Of a stretch of DNA of 64,000 nt, positions 35,611 through 43,840 are shown piece after piece. The position numbers and the translations under genes are program-made. The notes beneath the pieces were generated by a model. It did not search any database and had not been told where the DNA came from. It saw only the letters and a list, made by a program, of their open reading frames with translations. The stretch is from Bdellovibrio sp. KM01 (GTDB lineage Bacteria; Bdellovibrionota; Bdellovibrionia; Bdellovibrionales; Bdellovibrionaceae): the NCBI RefSeq assembly GCF_013752535.1, contig NZ_CP058348.1, positions 1 through 64,000 of the forward strand, written 5' to 3'. Numbering within the stretch: the stretch's first letter is position 1; each line of letters opens with the position of its first letter.

Positions 35611-38022
35611 ATGAACCAATTCCTCAAAAAGTTCCGTCAAGACGTCACTGCTATCTGTTTTTTGGGCCTAGGTCTTTTTATCACCCTGTCCTTGGTAAGC
35701 TATAACCCTCAAGACCCGTCCCTTAACTCCATTGGACAAGGACTAAAAGCCCTGAATTACTGCGGAATTGTCGGCAGTTTCCTGGCTGACGGGCTTTATC
35801 AGCTCTTTGGATTGGCAGCTTGGGTCATAGTTGCGAGCCTGGGCCGTATGGCTTTTGCGGCTTTTAGAGGTGAATCTCTGAATATTAAAAACATTCGTTT
35901 TGTGTGGGCGCTTTTGTTGATCGTCGATGTGGCGGCTTTGCTTTCGATCTATATGCCGACGACTCGCTTGTTCCAGAATCAAATCGCCTTAGGTGGAATG
36001 CTGGGCATGGGAGTGTCGTCAGCATTGATGCGTGCGTTTGCCTTTGCTGGCGTGCAGGTGATTTTGTGGACGTTCATGGCCGTGTTGGTGGTGTTCTATT
36101 CCGAGAAAACTTTGCAGGAACTTGCGGAAGTGCCGCAAGAATTCTTTGCGATGCTTAAGAAACAGAAGGTTGGCGATCGCATTGCTGCTTTCTTTGGTGG
36201 CGCTTTTGTAAACAAGAAGAAGGCCGCTCCCAAAAAAGATAAGAAAAAAGACGAGCCGAAAAAGGCCTTCCCTCTTGCTGACAAAAAATTTGTAGGTAAA
36301 GACGAAGAGGAAGAAGACAAGGATCTGAAACTTCTTCTGGATGCCGCTGAGGAAGAAGAGGAAGAGGACGAAGAAGAAGACGATGAGCTTTTTGCAGACG
36401 CCGATTCTGATGAAGACGAGGATGAGGAGGAAGAAGAAACTCCGGCTCTTCGTATGGCGCAAAAACGTAAAGTGGTGATGAAGGCAAAACCACCTCGTCG
36501 CATCGAAAACTGGGAAATGCCAAAACTGGCACTGCTTGAAGACCCTCCAGTTTCTCGTATCAAAATTGATAAAGCCGAGATTCAAAGAAAAGCCGACGCC
36601 TTGGTTGAGAAACTTAAAAACTTCTCAGTTGAAGGTTCGATTCAAGATGCGAAACCAGGTCCACTGGTTACGATGTATGAATTTAAACCGAATGCGGATG
36701 TTAAGATCTCTAAAATTTCTGAACTTGAAGATGACTTGTCGCTGGCGCTTTCTTCAGAGTCTGTGCGCGTTGTTGGTCACATCCCAGGAACGGATGTGGT
36801 GGGTATCGAGACAGCAAACTTAAAGCGTGAAACAGTTTACTATAAAGACTTGATCGCGGAAGACACATTCTGGAGCGAGGACCTGGCATTACCAATGGCA
36901 GTGGGCCGTACGGTGGACGGTGAGCCGAAAGTTGTGGATCTGCGCAAGATGCCTCACTTGTTGATCGCTGGTACGACAGGTTCTGGTAAGTCCGTGTTTG
37001 TTGGATCCATCATCACGGGATTGTTGTTCCGTCACTCCCCTAAAACGTTGCGTTTGGTTTTGATCGATCCAAAAATGGTCGACTTGGCTCCGTTTGCAAC
37101 CGTTCCGCACTTGGCAATTCCTCACGTAACTGAACCTAAGAAGGCAGCCACGGCTTTGAAGTGGGCCGTGCGTGAAATGGAAAAACGGTATAAGTCTCTT
37201 TCTAAGTTCGGTGTTGGTAAAATCGAAGCGTTCAATGAAAAAACTGGCGGTCTTGCAAAAGACGAAATTGAGCAGCATGAAAAAATCAATCAAGAGCTGG
37301 AAGAAGGCAAAGCAAAACTTGATCAGTATTACTATCAGCCACTTCCTTACGTTGTGATCGTAGTGGATGAGCTAGCTGACTTGATGATCACTGAAAAACA
37401 AAACATCGAAGAGCCAATTCAGCGCCTGACACAGAAAGCGCGTGCCTGCGGAATCCATTTGATCTTGGCGACTCAGTCTCCACGTAAAGACGTTGTGACG
37501 GGTTTGATTAAAACAAATATTCCGGGTCGTGTGGCTTTGAAGGTTGCTTCGAAAATGGACTCCAGAATTATCATCGATGACTCCGGAGCCGAGCGCCTTC
37601 TGCCAAATGGTGACATGTTATTCCAGGCGCCCGGCATTGGAAAACCAACTCGTCATCACGGGCCGTATTTGAAGGACGCCGAGATCGCCAATGTCGTAAA
37701 ACATTGGGCGTCGCAAGGTGAACCAGAGTATGACCCACTCGCAATGAAGGCGCTGGATGGATTCGCTGGTGACGGCGCTGAAGCTGGTGGCGATGACGGT
37801 GGCGGATTTGGTGATGAAGAGTACGATGAACGTTACGACGAAATCCTTTCGTGGGCTTCGGGTCAGAAAGAAATTTCAGCGTCGTTGATCCAACGTAAAT
37901 TCCGTTTAGGTTATCCACGTGCTGCTCGCATGATTGAAGTTTTCGAAAAAGAAGGTGTTGTTGGTCCAGCTAATGGCAGCAAGCCGCGTCAAGTCCTCGT
38001 TACTTCTTACCGCGAAACTTAA
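35611..38022 (+). CDS. ftsK: DNA translocase FtsK/SpoIIIE
   Basis: Pumps chromosomal DNA through the division septum and helps resolve dimers. The 803-residue product has four N-terminal membrane helices within residues 15-170, then a linker with Lys-rich and very acidic Glu/Asp runs (about 200-290). The RecA-like motor has Walker A GTTGSGKS near 455-462 and Walker B VIVVDELADLM. The C-terminal gamma domain (residues 740-800; ISASLIQRKFRLGYPRAARMIE) reads KOPS-type sequences. No Shine-Dalgarno precedes the ATG. It is divergent from queE. Confidence 0.96.
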   Translation: MNQFLKKFRQDVTAICFLGLGLFITLSLVSYNPQDPSLNSIGQGLKALNYCGIVGSFLADGLYQLFGLAAWVIVASLGRMAFAAFRGESLNIKNIRFVWALLLIVDVAALLSIYMPTTRLFQNQIALGGMLGMGVSSALMRAFAFAGVQVILWTFMAVLVVFYSEKTLQELAEVPQEFFAMLKKQKVGDRIAAFFGGAFVNKKKAAPKKDKKKDEPKKAFPLADKKFVGKDEEEEDKDLKLLLDAAEEEEEEDEEEDDELFADADSDEDEDEEEEETPALRMAQKRKVVMKAKPPRRIENWEMPKLALLEDPPVSRIKIDKAEIQRKADALVEKLKNFSVEGSIQDAKPGPLVTMYEFKPNADVKISKISELEDDLSLALSSESVRVVGHIPGTDVVGIETANLKRETVYYKDLIAEDTFWSEDLALPMAVGRTVDGEPKVVDLRKMPHLLIAGTTGSGKSVFVGSIITGLLFRHSPKTLRLVLIDPKMVDLAPFATVPHLAIPHVTEPKKAATALKWAVREMEKRYKSLSKFGVGKIEAFNEKTGGLAKDEIEQHEKINQELEEGKAKLDQYYYQPLPYVVIVVDELADLMITEKQNIEEPIQRLTQKARACGIHLILATQSPRKDVVTGLIKTNIPGRVALKVASKMDSRIIIDDSGAERLLPNGDMLFQAPGIGKPTRHHGPYLKDAEIANVVKHWASQGEPEYDPLAMKALDGFAGDGAEAGGDDGGGFGDEEYDERYDEILSWASGQKEISASLIQRKFRLGYPRAARMIEVFEKEGVVGPANGSKPRQVLVTSYRET

Positions 38023-38036
38023 TAGAAGCTTGCTAG

Positions 38037-38086
38037 TCCTCCTTTGGTCGTGCTGCAATAGATAGCAACAAAACCATCAAGGAGGA
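38037..38086 (+). promoter_or_regulatory. Shine-Dalgarno-sequestering hairpin
   Basis: TCCTCCTT (38037-38044) is exactly complementary to the ribosome site AAGGAGGA (38079-38086) of the gene at 38093. The stem can be extended by TGGT/ACCA and TGCT/AGCA further in. When folded, the ribosome site is hidden. The sequence CATCAAGGAGG is shared with the leader at 24311. Confidence 0.55.
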
Positions 38087-38092
38087 TTTTTT

Positions 38093-38668
38093 ATGATCAA
38101 AGCAATTATTGCTACTCTTGCACTAACTTTTTCAGTTTCTGCATTCGCAACGCCATCTATCGCTGACGTAGTAGTTCAGGCTCAATTGCCTGCTATCGCT
38201 GAGCAAGCTCACACGTTGGGTTTGGACTGGAAAGTTGGCGACACTGCTAACTACAACCTGGATATGGGTGGATTCATCAAAGGTAAAATGGTGATGTCTG
38301 TTAAATCTATCGGTGCTGATGGCATCTGGATGCAACAAGATATGGATCTTGGTTTCGCAGGTAAACAAAACGTAGAAACTCTTATCGATCCAAACACTGG
38401 CGCGGTTAAAAAAATGATCGTGAACGGTAAAGAGCAAGAAGTACCTAAACAAGACGTTGAAGTTGTCGACATCAAAGAAGACAAAATCACAGTTCCAGCT
38501 GGTACATTTGAATGCGTTCACGCAATCCTAAAAGACAAAAAAGACAACTCTGAAATCAACGCGTGGATCAACCCACAATTGATTCCAATGTCTGGTTTGT
38601 TGAAACAAGTTGCTCCAAGCCAATTCGGCCAAGTAACTGTTGAATTGACTTCTTTCTCTAAAAAGTAG
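38093..38668 (+). CDS. Exported protein of unknown function
   Basis: A 191-residue protein with a signal peptide (cut after AFA, about residue 19). The mature part is mostly beta-strand by pattern (WKVGDTANYNLDMGG, GKMVMSVKSIGADGIWMQQDM, KITVPAGTFECVHAILKD, PMSGLLKQVA). The TFECVHA and MSGLLK elements recall DUF3108-type periplasmic beta proteins, but I cannot confirm that. Its ribosome site AAGGAGGA is strong yet covered by a possible hairpin. It ends 3 bp before the next gene. Confidence 0.7.
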   Translation: MIKAIIATLALTFSVSAFATPSIADVVVQAQLPAIAEQAHTLGLDWKVGDTANYNLDMGGFIKGKMVMSVKSIGADGIWMQQDMDLGFAGKQNVETLIDPNTGAVKKMIVNGKEQEVPKQDVEVVDIKEDKITVPAGTFECVHAILKDKKDNSEINAWINPQLIPMSGLLKQVAPSQFGQVTVELTSFSKK

Positions 38669-38671
38669 TCC

Positions 38672-39526
38672 ATGAAGTCGATCTTCTTAAAAGCCGCTCT
38701 AGGAGCGGCTTTTTTATTACCGGCTCCCGCCTTTTCTCAGTCAAAAGCTGAGACCTACAAAGATATTATCGAGAAAGCCTATAACCTGAGTTTGCAAAAG
38801 GATCGTCAACAAGCTTTGAATATCCTGAATGCAGCAATTGCGCGTGATTCCCGACCTCTGGCGCAGGCAGAATTAAAAAAAGCGGCCCTTGATGTGGCCC
38901 ATGTTTTCTTTAGCGACAAAGCTCAACAGCTTTATGAAACCTCTCTTTCGCTAAAAAAATCCGATTTAAATCAGGCTGTTTCTAAACTGAGTGAAGCTCA
39001 ACGCATTGAGCCTGATAATTTGACCATCATCATTGAAGCGGCCCGCTTGCAGATCGCTAAAAGTGATTGTTCAAACGCCCAAGAAGGTTTGGCAAAGGCG
39101 CTAAAACTCGTGCCTTTTGATGAGGATCTAAAGCTCGCGAACGCACAGGCCCAGGTCTGCAGCGGATCGTGGGTGGAGTTTGCCAAAAACCTCGAGTCGG
39201 TTGATGCGAAAAAGTCTTCGTTTCAGAAATATTGGATGGCCTTAACTGTTGAGCACCAGCTGAAACTAAAAAACCTCACTAAAGCTTCTGAGGTTTCCGC
39301 AAATTTGATGAAATTGGAGCCTAAATATCCTGAAGCCAGCTATTGGAGCTGGAAGGTTTCGCAAGCATTGAAAAAGAGCAATGTCGAATTCGGTCAGAAA
39401 TACGTGATGGCATGCAAAAACATTTCAGCGAGCCAATACAGACAGTATATGATAGATCCCATGCTTTGTCGCCGCACCACTGAAGTCGAAGGCGAAATCA
39501 AGGGGATGAATGGAACCACTGAATAA
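38672..39526 (+). CDS. Exported TPR-like protein
   Basis: A 284-residue protein with a signal peptide (AFS, about residue 22) and repeated helix-turn-helix units of tetratricopeptide type (QQALNILNAAIARDS, LNQAVSKLSEAQRIEPDN, CSNAQEGLAKALKLVPFD, TKASEVSANLMKLEPKYP). Likely a periplasmic scaffold. It has no obvious ribosome site, so its translation probably depends on the gene ending 3 bp upstream. A perfect terminator-like hairpin lies inside its signal-peptide codons. Confidence 0.75.
   Translation: MKSIFLKAALGAAFLLPAPAFSQSKAETYKDIIEKAYNLSLQKDRQQALNILNAAIARDSRPLAQAELKKAALDVAHVFFSDKAQQLYETSLSLKKSDLNQAVSKLSEAQRIEPDNLTIIIEAARLQIAKSDCSNAQEGLAKALKLVPFDEDLKLANAQAQVCSGSWVEFAKNLESVDAKKSSFQKYWMALTVEHQLKLKNLTKASEVSANLMKLEPKYPEASYWSWKVSQALKKSNVEFGQKYVMACKNISASQYRQYMIDPMLCRRTTEVEGEIKGMNGTTE
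38689..38716 (+). terminator. Intrinsic terminator embedded in signal-peptide codons
   Basis: AAAAGCCGCTC, a TAG loop and GAGCGGCTTTT form a perfect 11-bp stem followed by further T and ATT. It begins at codon 6 of the TPR gene (start 38672) and 20 bp after the upstream stop. It encodes the Ala/Leu/Phe core of the signal peptide. Confidence 0.85.
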
Positions 39527-39725
39527 ATCCATATTATTTTTTCTGGCCAGCGCATTTATCGCTGGCTGTGGAGTGAAGGGCGCGCCTCTTCCACCACTCA
39601 CCCCTCCTCCGTTGGGACGTGGGGAGCCGACTTATTCGGATGCCACACGGAAGGCAAAACAAAAAGCTCGTCCCGTAAATCAGGATAACGAAGAAGCTCC
39701 GGGCAACTCAGGGGGCGAGCAGTGA
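39510..39725 (+). CDS. Small LptM (YifL)-like lipoprotein
   Basis: A 71-residue lipoprotein with lipobox FIAGC (Cys20) followed by GVKGAPLPPL, matching the CGxKGPL start of the LptM/YifL family; in E. coli LptM assists assembly of the LPS translocon LptD. The rest is Pro-, Lys- and Glu-rich. In E. coli yifL also lies directly before dapF, the same order as here. Its ATG follows AAGGGGATGA inside the end of the TPR gene (17-bp overlap), and its stop overlaps the dapF start. Confidence 0.8.
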   Translation: MEPLNKSILFFLASAFIAGCGVKGAPLPPLTPPPLGRGEPTYSDATRKAKQKARPVNQDNEEAPGNSGGEQ

Positions 39726-40579
39726 ACCATATGCTTCCAGTGAAAATCACGAAAATGTCGGGCGCAGGAAATACTTTTGCGTTTGTGGATGGTCGTGGTG
39801 CTTCAGGTTGGAAGGACGTGGAAAAGCATCTGGGTAAATCCAGAACGGAGATTGCAAAACTTGTTTGTGATCGCGTTCTTGGTATCGCAACAGACGGATT
39901 CATTGTGATCGAAGACCCGTCCGAAGGCTTTGATTTCAATTGGGATTTTTATAACTCAGACGGCTCAACCGCCGAAATGTGCGGCAATGCGGCTCGCTGT
40001 GCTGCCCGTTATTGTTATGAACATATAGGCAACAAAGAACACGCGAATATTCGTTTTAAAACTGGTGCAGGCTTAGTGACCGCGCAGATTCTAGGAAATG
40101 GTAAGATCCGCGTTAAAATGCCGGAAGCTCGCGTCTTGAAAAACCCGATCGAGTTAGAAACTCGATCAAGTGTTAAAGAAAAATTCATCCTGGTTAATAC
40201 CGGCGTTCCACATTTGGTTCAAAAAATTCATGCCTTTGTGGACTCCGTGAATCTGAAAGATCTGGCGCGAGAAATGAGAGCTCATGAATCGCTTAAGCCA
40301 GCTGGAGCGAATGTAACTTTCTATGCTGAAGATGAAGCAGGTAAAGTAAGAGCTGTAACCTTTGAACGTGGAGTTGAAGACTATACTTTGGCTTGTGGGA
40401 CAGGGGCTGTGGCTGCCGCATTAGCAAGTTCGCTGGAAAATCATTTAAAAGTGATCGAAGTACAAATGCCTGGGGGAGTGATGGAAGTCAACTTCTTTGA
40501 CGGCGACCCAAAACCACTTTTGGTGGGTGATGCTGTTTTTGTCGGAGACTTCCAATACAACCTTGAGGTGGTACGATGA
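39722..40579 (+). CDS. dapF: Diaminopimelate epimerase
   Basis: Converts LL- to meso-diaminopimelate for lysine and peptidoglycan. The two active-site cysteines are Cys87 in EMCGNAARC and the one in LACGTGAVAAAL near 225. Length is 285 residues. The start is GTG, overlapping the stop of the lipoprotein gene. An ATG four codons on (39731) is an alternative. First of three dap genes that overlap by 4 bp each. Confidence 0.95.
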   Translation: MNHMLPVKITKMSGAGNTFAFVDGRGASGWKDVEKHLGKSRTEIAKLVCDRVLGIATDGFIVIEDPSEGFDFNWDFYNSDGSTAEMCGNAARCAARYCYEHIGNKEHANIRFKTGAGLVTAQILGNGKIRVKMPEARVLKNPIELETRSSVKEKFILVNTGVPHLVQKIHAFVDSVNLKDLAREMRAHESLKPAGANVTFYAEDEAGKVRAVTFERGVEDYTLACGTGAVAAALASSLENHLKVIEVQMPGGVMEVNFFDGDPKPLLVGDAVFVGDFQYNLEVVR

Positions 40580-41460
40580 AAAATTTCAAAGGCACATTCA
40601 CGGCACTGTTGACGCCGTTTAAAAACGGAAAAATTGATTACACATCTTTGGATAAGATGGTGAAGCATCAACTGGAAAACGGTGTTGATGGCTTTGTGAT
40701 CAATGGCACGACTGCTGAAAGCCCCACACTAACAGAGACAGAAAAATCTGAACTGTTTAAGCATGCGCGCAAATTGGTTGGTCCAACAGTTCCTTTGATC
40801 ATGGGAACGGGCTCTAATGACACGGCAAAAACTATCGAAGATTCCCAAAAAGCAGAAGCATTAGGTGCCGACGCGATTTTGGTTGTTGTGCCCTACTACA
40901 ATAAACCTCCTCAACGTGGATTGTTTGCTCACTTTAAAGCGGTTGCTGAATCCGTAAAAATTCCTACAATTCTATACAATGTCCCCGGCAGAACTATTAC
41001 CGCCCTGGCGCCCGAAACGGTTGCGGATCTTGCAAAAGTAAGGGGTGTTGTGGGTATCAAAGAGGCCTCTGGAAAAATGGATGTGGCCGAACAAATCATC
41101 AAGGCGTGCGGGAAAGAATTCATCATGCTTTCAGGGGACGACGGAACTTACGTTGATTTCTTGAGCCGTGGTGGCCATGGAGTTATCTCTGTTGCTTCCC
41201 ACGTTATTCCTAAGCAAATGGTGCAATGGAAAAAATGGGTTCAAGAGGGCAAGCTTGCTGAAGCAAATGCCGACATCCAAAAATACATGAATCTGATTGA
41301 CCTGTTGTTCGTCGAGGCAAATCCCATTCCAGTAAAAAAAGCTGTGCAGCTGATGGGCTTGGTTGATTCCGCAGAGATGCGTTTGCCATTGATGGAGCTT
41401 ACCCCAGAGCATACGGAAAAGCTGAAGATGGAAATGAAAAAAGTGGGAGTGCTGGCGTGA
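40576..41460 (+). CDS. dapA: 4-hydroxy-tetrahydrodipicolinate synthase
   Basis: Condenses pyruvate with aspartate semialdehyde, the first committed step to diaminopimelate. The Schiff-base lysine is Lys162 (GIKEASG) and the proton-relay tyrosine Tyr134 (YNVPGRT). The substrate loop NGTTAESPTLT is intact. Length 294 residues is standard. It overlaps dapF and dapB by 4 bp each (ATGA), so the three are translationally coupled. Confidence 0.96.
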   Translation: MKNFKGTFTALLTPFKNGKIDYTSLDKMVKHQLENGVDGFVINGTTAESPTLTETEKSELFKHARKLVGPTVPLIMGTGSNDTAKTIEDSQKAEALGADAILVVVPYYNKPPQRGLFAHFKAVAESVKIPTILYNVPGRTITALAPETVADLAKVRGVVGIKEASGKMDVAEQIIKACGKEFIMLSGDDGTYVDFLSRGGHGVISVASHVIPKQMVQWKKWVQEGKLAEANADIQKYMNLIDLLFVEANPIPVKKAVQLMGLVDSAEMRLPLMELTPEHTEKLKMEMKKVGVLA

Positions 41461-42140
41461 AAAAGTTAAAGGTCGGACTGGTCGGTGCCAATGGTCGCAT
41501 GGGTCGCGAGATTGCAGAAGTTATCAGCGCAAGCTCCAGCTGTGATGTTATCTATACCTTGGGCCGCGACAAAAAAGTCGATCATAAGATGGCCGAAAAA
41601 GTTGACGTATGGATCGACTTTTCTTCGCCAGAAGCCCTGCCAGAGGTTTTGAAAATCGCGTCTCGCCACGGAACTCCGGTTGTTTGTGGCACCACGGGAT
41701 TTAGCAAAAAAGAAAAATCACTTTTAGAAAAAGCCAGCAAAGATGTCCCAGTGTTGTGGGCGTCCAATATGAGCATGGGTGTTGCGGTTCTTAATGAAGC
41801 TCTAAAAGTATTCTCATCTATTGCGAACTTTGATTTTCAAATTGAAGAGTTTCATCACATCCGAAAAAAAGACAAACCATCAGGCACCGCCATCACTCTT
41901 CAGGAAAATCTAGAAAAGGCTGTGGGTAAAAAATGTCCCGAGCCCCTGGCTATTCGTGGTGGTGGCATCTTCGGTATTCATAAAATTCACGCCATGAGCG
42001 ACGAAGAGGTTATCACTTTTGAACACTCTGCTTTAAATCGTTCCGTTTTTGCTAAAGGAGCGGTGCGAGCGGCAGAGTGGTTAGCAAAACAGAAAAAGCC
42101 AGGTCTTTATCAGATCCGCGACGTATTGTTCGGTAAATAA
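41457..42140 (+). CDS. dapB: 4-hydroxy-tetrahydrodipicolinate reductase
   Basis: Reduces hydroxy-tetrahydrodipicolinate with NAD(P)H. It has the nucleotide-binding GANGRMGREI at residues 9-18 and the catalytic/substrate motif EFHHIRKKDKPSGTA near 131-145. At 227 residues it is shorter than the 270-residue E. coli enzyme, in the range of compact DapB proteins. The GTG start overlaps the dapA stop. Confidence 0.94.
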   Translation: MKKLKVGLVGANGRMGREIAEVISASSSCDVIYTLGRDKKVDHKMAEKVDVWIDFSSPEALPEVLKIASRHGTPVVCGTTGFSKKEKSLLEKASKDVPVLWASNMSMGVAVLNEALKVFSSIANFDFQIEEFHHIRKKDKPSGTAITLQENLEKAVGKKCPEPLAIRGGGIFGIHKIHAMSDEEVITFEHSALNRSVFAKGAVRAAEWLAKQKKPGLYQIRDVLFGK

Positions 42141-42142
42141 TA

Positions 42143-42652
42143 ATGTCCAGTGTTTTACATAACTCTCTTATTTCTGTGACTTTGGATTTAATGGGCGGCG
42201 AGGAAAAGGCCCGTGAGCTTTTACATAAAATTTCTGAGTGTGGTGAAATTTTAAATGTTTCGTCGATCTATAAGCGCTACACCAGTGACGCTAAAAATGA
42301 TCTGAGTGCGCGCATCGAGTTTGTCCTGCGTTTTGAAACGATGATGAGCGTTGAACAGCATTTGCATTTGGTTTTATCTTTGTGCGATGAGGGATCATCG
42401 GGATTGGTGCAAAGAAGTCAGGTGGAAATGATTTTGCTGGCGTATGATGACATGATTCTGATGTCACCACGTCTAACCCTTCCCTACCCCGAGCTTCATA
42501 CAGATGCTCTCATTATTCGCTGCGCGGCAGAGGCTTGGGGGCAATATGAGCACCCGATTTATCAAAAAACCCTCAGTGAAATTTCGAAAACCGCGAGAAC
42601 CGCGCGGGATGCAGAGTTCTATAAACAGGGTAAAAGCCTTATTGATTTTTAG
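42143..42652 (+). CDS. Degenerate FolK (HPPK)-like protein
   Basis: A 169-residue protein with the layout of hydroxymethyldihydropterin pyrophosphokinase: ILNVSSIYKR near the N-terminus, an FVLRFETMMS strand and a region IL-L-AYDD-MSPRLTLPYPEL, as in the FolK D-x-D-x-L...L-x-PHP block. The two metal-binding aspartates are not in place (the block reads QVEMILLAYDD). I infer a catalytically altered or inactive paralogue. It starts 2 bp after dapB and likely depends on coupling. Confidence 0.55.
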   Translation: MSSVLHNSLISVTLDLMGGEEKARELLHKISECGEILNVSSIYKRYTSDAKNDLSARIEFVLRFETMMSVEQHLHLVLSLCDEGSSGLVQRSQVEMILLAYDDMILMSPRLTLPYPELHTDALIIRCAAEAWGQYEHPIYQKTLSEISKTARTARDAEFYKQGKSLIDF

Positions 42653-42707
42653 TCTCCGCCAACGTACAAATTTAGGGGTTCTATTGTGACCTTAAATTGG
42701 AGATTTC

Positions 42708-43355
42708 ATGAAGTTTTTCATCGATACAGCTGATACTGAAGAAATTAAACAAGCCAACCTTCGTGGTTGGGTTGATGGCGTAACTACAAATCCTTCTTTG
42801 ATTGCAAAATCAGGTCGCGATTTCCACACGGTGATCAAAGAAATCTGCAAAGAGATCTCTGGTCCGGTTTCCGCTGAAGTAATCAGCTTGCAGCACGAAG
42901 AAATGGTTCGCGAAGGTCGCGAGCTGGCAAAACTTGCTGACAACGTTGTTGTTAAAGTTCCGATGACTGAAGACGGTATGATCGCAGTTAAGAAATTCAC
43001 TGCTGAAGGCATCAAGACTAACGTCACGTTGGTGTTCTCTCCACTTCAAGCGCTTCTAGCTGCTAAAGCTGGTGCTTCGATGGTTTCTCCATTCGTGGGT
43101 CGTTTGGACGACATTGGATCTGATGGTATGGAAATGGTTAATCAGGTTATCCAAATCTATCAAAACTATGATTTTGCTACGGAAGTTTTGGTGGCGTCTG
43201 TTCGTTCACCAATGCATTTGCAATTCGCGGCACAAATGGGCGCGGATATCGCAACTATTCCATTCAAAGTTATGCAAGGTATGACTCACCATCCACTTAC
43301 GGACAAAGGTATTAAATTGTTCATGGATGACTGGAACAAGGTTCAAAAGAAATAA
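42708..43355 (+). CDS. tal: Transaldolase (small TalC/FSA-type)
   Basis: A 215-residue member of the short transaldolase/fructose-6-phosphate aldolase group, which moves three-carbon units in the pentose phosphate pathway. The Schiff-base lysine is Lys83 (VVVKVPMT). The opening [13 protein letters not shown] and [13 protein letters not shown] are diagnostic, as is the SPFVGRLDD loop. TAL versus FSA activity cannot be settled by eye. The ATG follows GGAG, and the stop overlaps the next gene (TAATG). Confidence 0.93.
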   Translation: MKFFIDTADTEEIKQANLRGWVDGVTTNPSLIAKSGRDFHTVIKEICKEISGPVSAEVISLQHEEMVREGRELAKLADNVVVKVPMTEDGMIAVKKFTAEGIKTNVTLVFSPLQALLAAKAGASMVSPFVGRLDDIGSDGMEMVNQVIQIYQNYDFATEVLVASVRSPMHLQFAAQMGADIATIPFKVMQGMTHHPLTDKGIKLFMDDWNKVQKK

Positions 43356-43792
43356 TGAAATCTCAACTACTGATCGCCTTAGTTTTTTCTATTTTTCTTG
43401 CTGGATGCCAAACATCCGGAGTGCTTCTTCGCGAAACACCATTGGGAGTTAGTGAAACACGCAAGGTGATCATGTCAGTTATCGGGGAAGTTCGCGAAGT
43501 CAGTGAAAACGGCCGCGAGCTTTTCTCTAAGTACTACGATCGCAAAGGCAACCCCATCCAAAGTATGGATATGGCTAAAGAACGCTATTATAGCCACCTT
43601 ATTGTACTTGGTGATCGCCGCCCCTATGACATCTCGGTCGAGGTGATGGTCGAGGCTAGGGACTCTGACGGCGGTTGGGAACTTGTAGACCGTGATGATC
43701 ACAAAGCTCAAGTGCTTGCCGACAAGCTTAAAAGAGCGCTTAACCAAAGTCGTGACTCGCGTAACGTCATTGACGACTTCCGTAGCTTCTAA
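43355..43792 (+). CDS. Hypothetical lipoprotein
   Basis: A 145-residue lipoprotein with signal peptide and lipobox FLAGC (Cys18). The mature part has basic and acidic clusters (GVSETRKVIMSVIGEVREVSENG, LADKLKRALNQSRDS) and a central strand pattern (SHLIVLGDRRPYDISVEVMVEA). No family recognised. It overlaps tal by one base and lies 48 bp before a large exported protein that may be in the same unit. Confidence 0.7.
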   Translation: MKSQLLIALVFSIFLAGCQTSGVLLRETPLGVSETRKVIMSVIGEVREVSENGRELFSKYYDRKGNPIQSMDMAKERYYSHLIVLGDRRPYDISVEVMVEARDSDGGWELVDRDDHKAQVLADKLKRALNQSRDSRNVIDDFRSF

Positions 43793-43840
43793 ATACCATA
43801 AAAGAGTAGGCAATTTGCCTAATTGATCAAGGGGAGTACG

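Noticed and set aside
36096..36563. Long antisense frame rich in serine opposite ftsK
   Set aside because: It is the mirror of the acidic Glu/Asp codons of the FtsK linker. It has no ribosome site and no recognisable fold.
39540..39575. CCAGCG/CGCTGG hairpin at the start of the LptM-like gene as a third embedded terminator
   Set aside because: No T-tract follows the stem on either strand.
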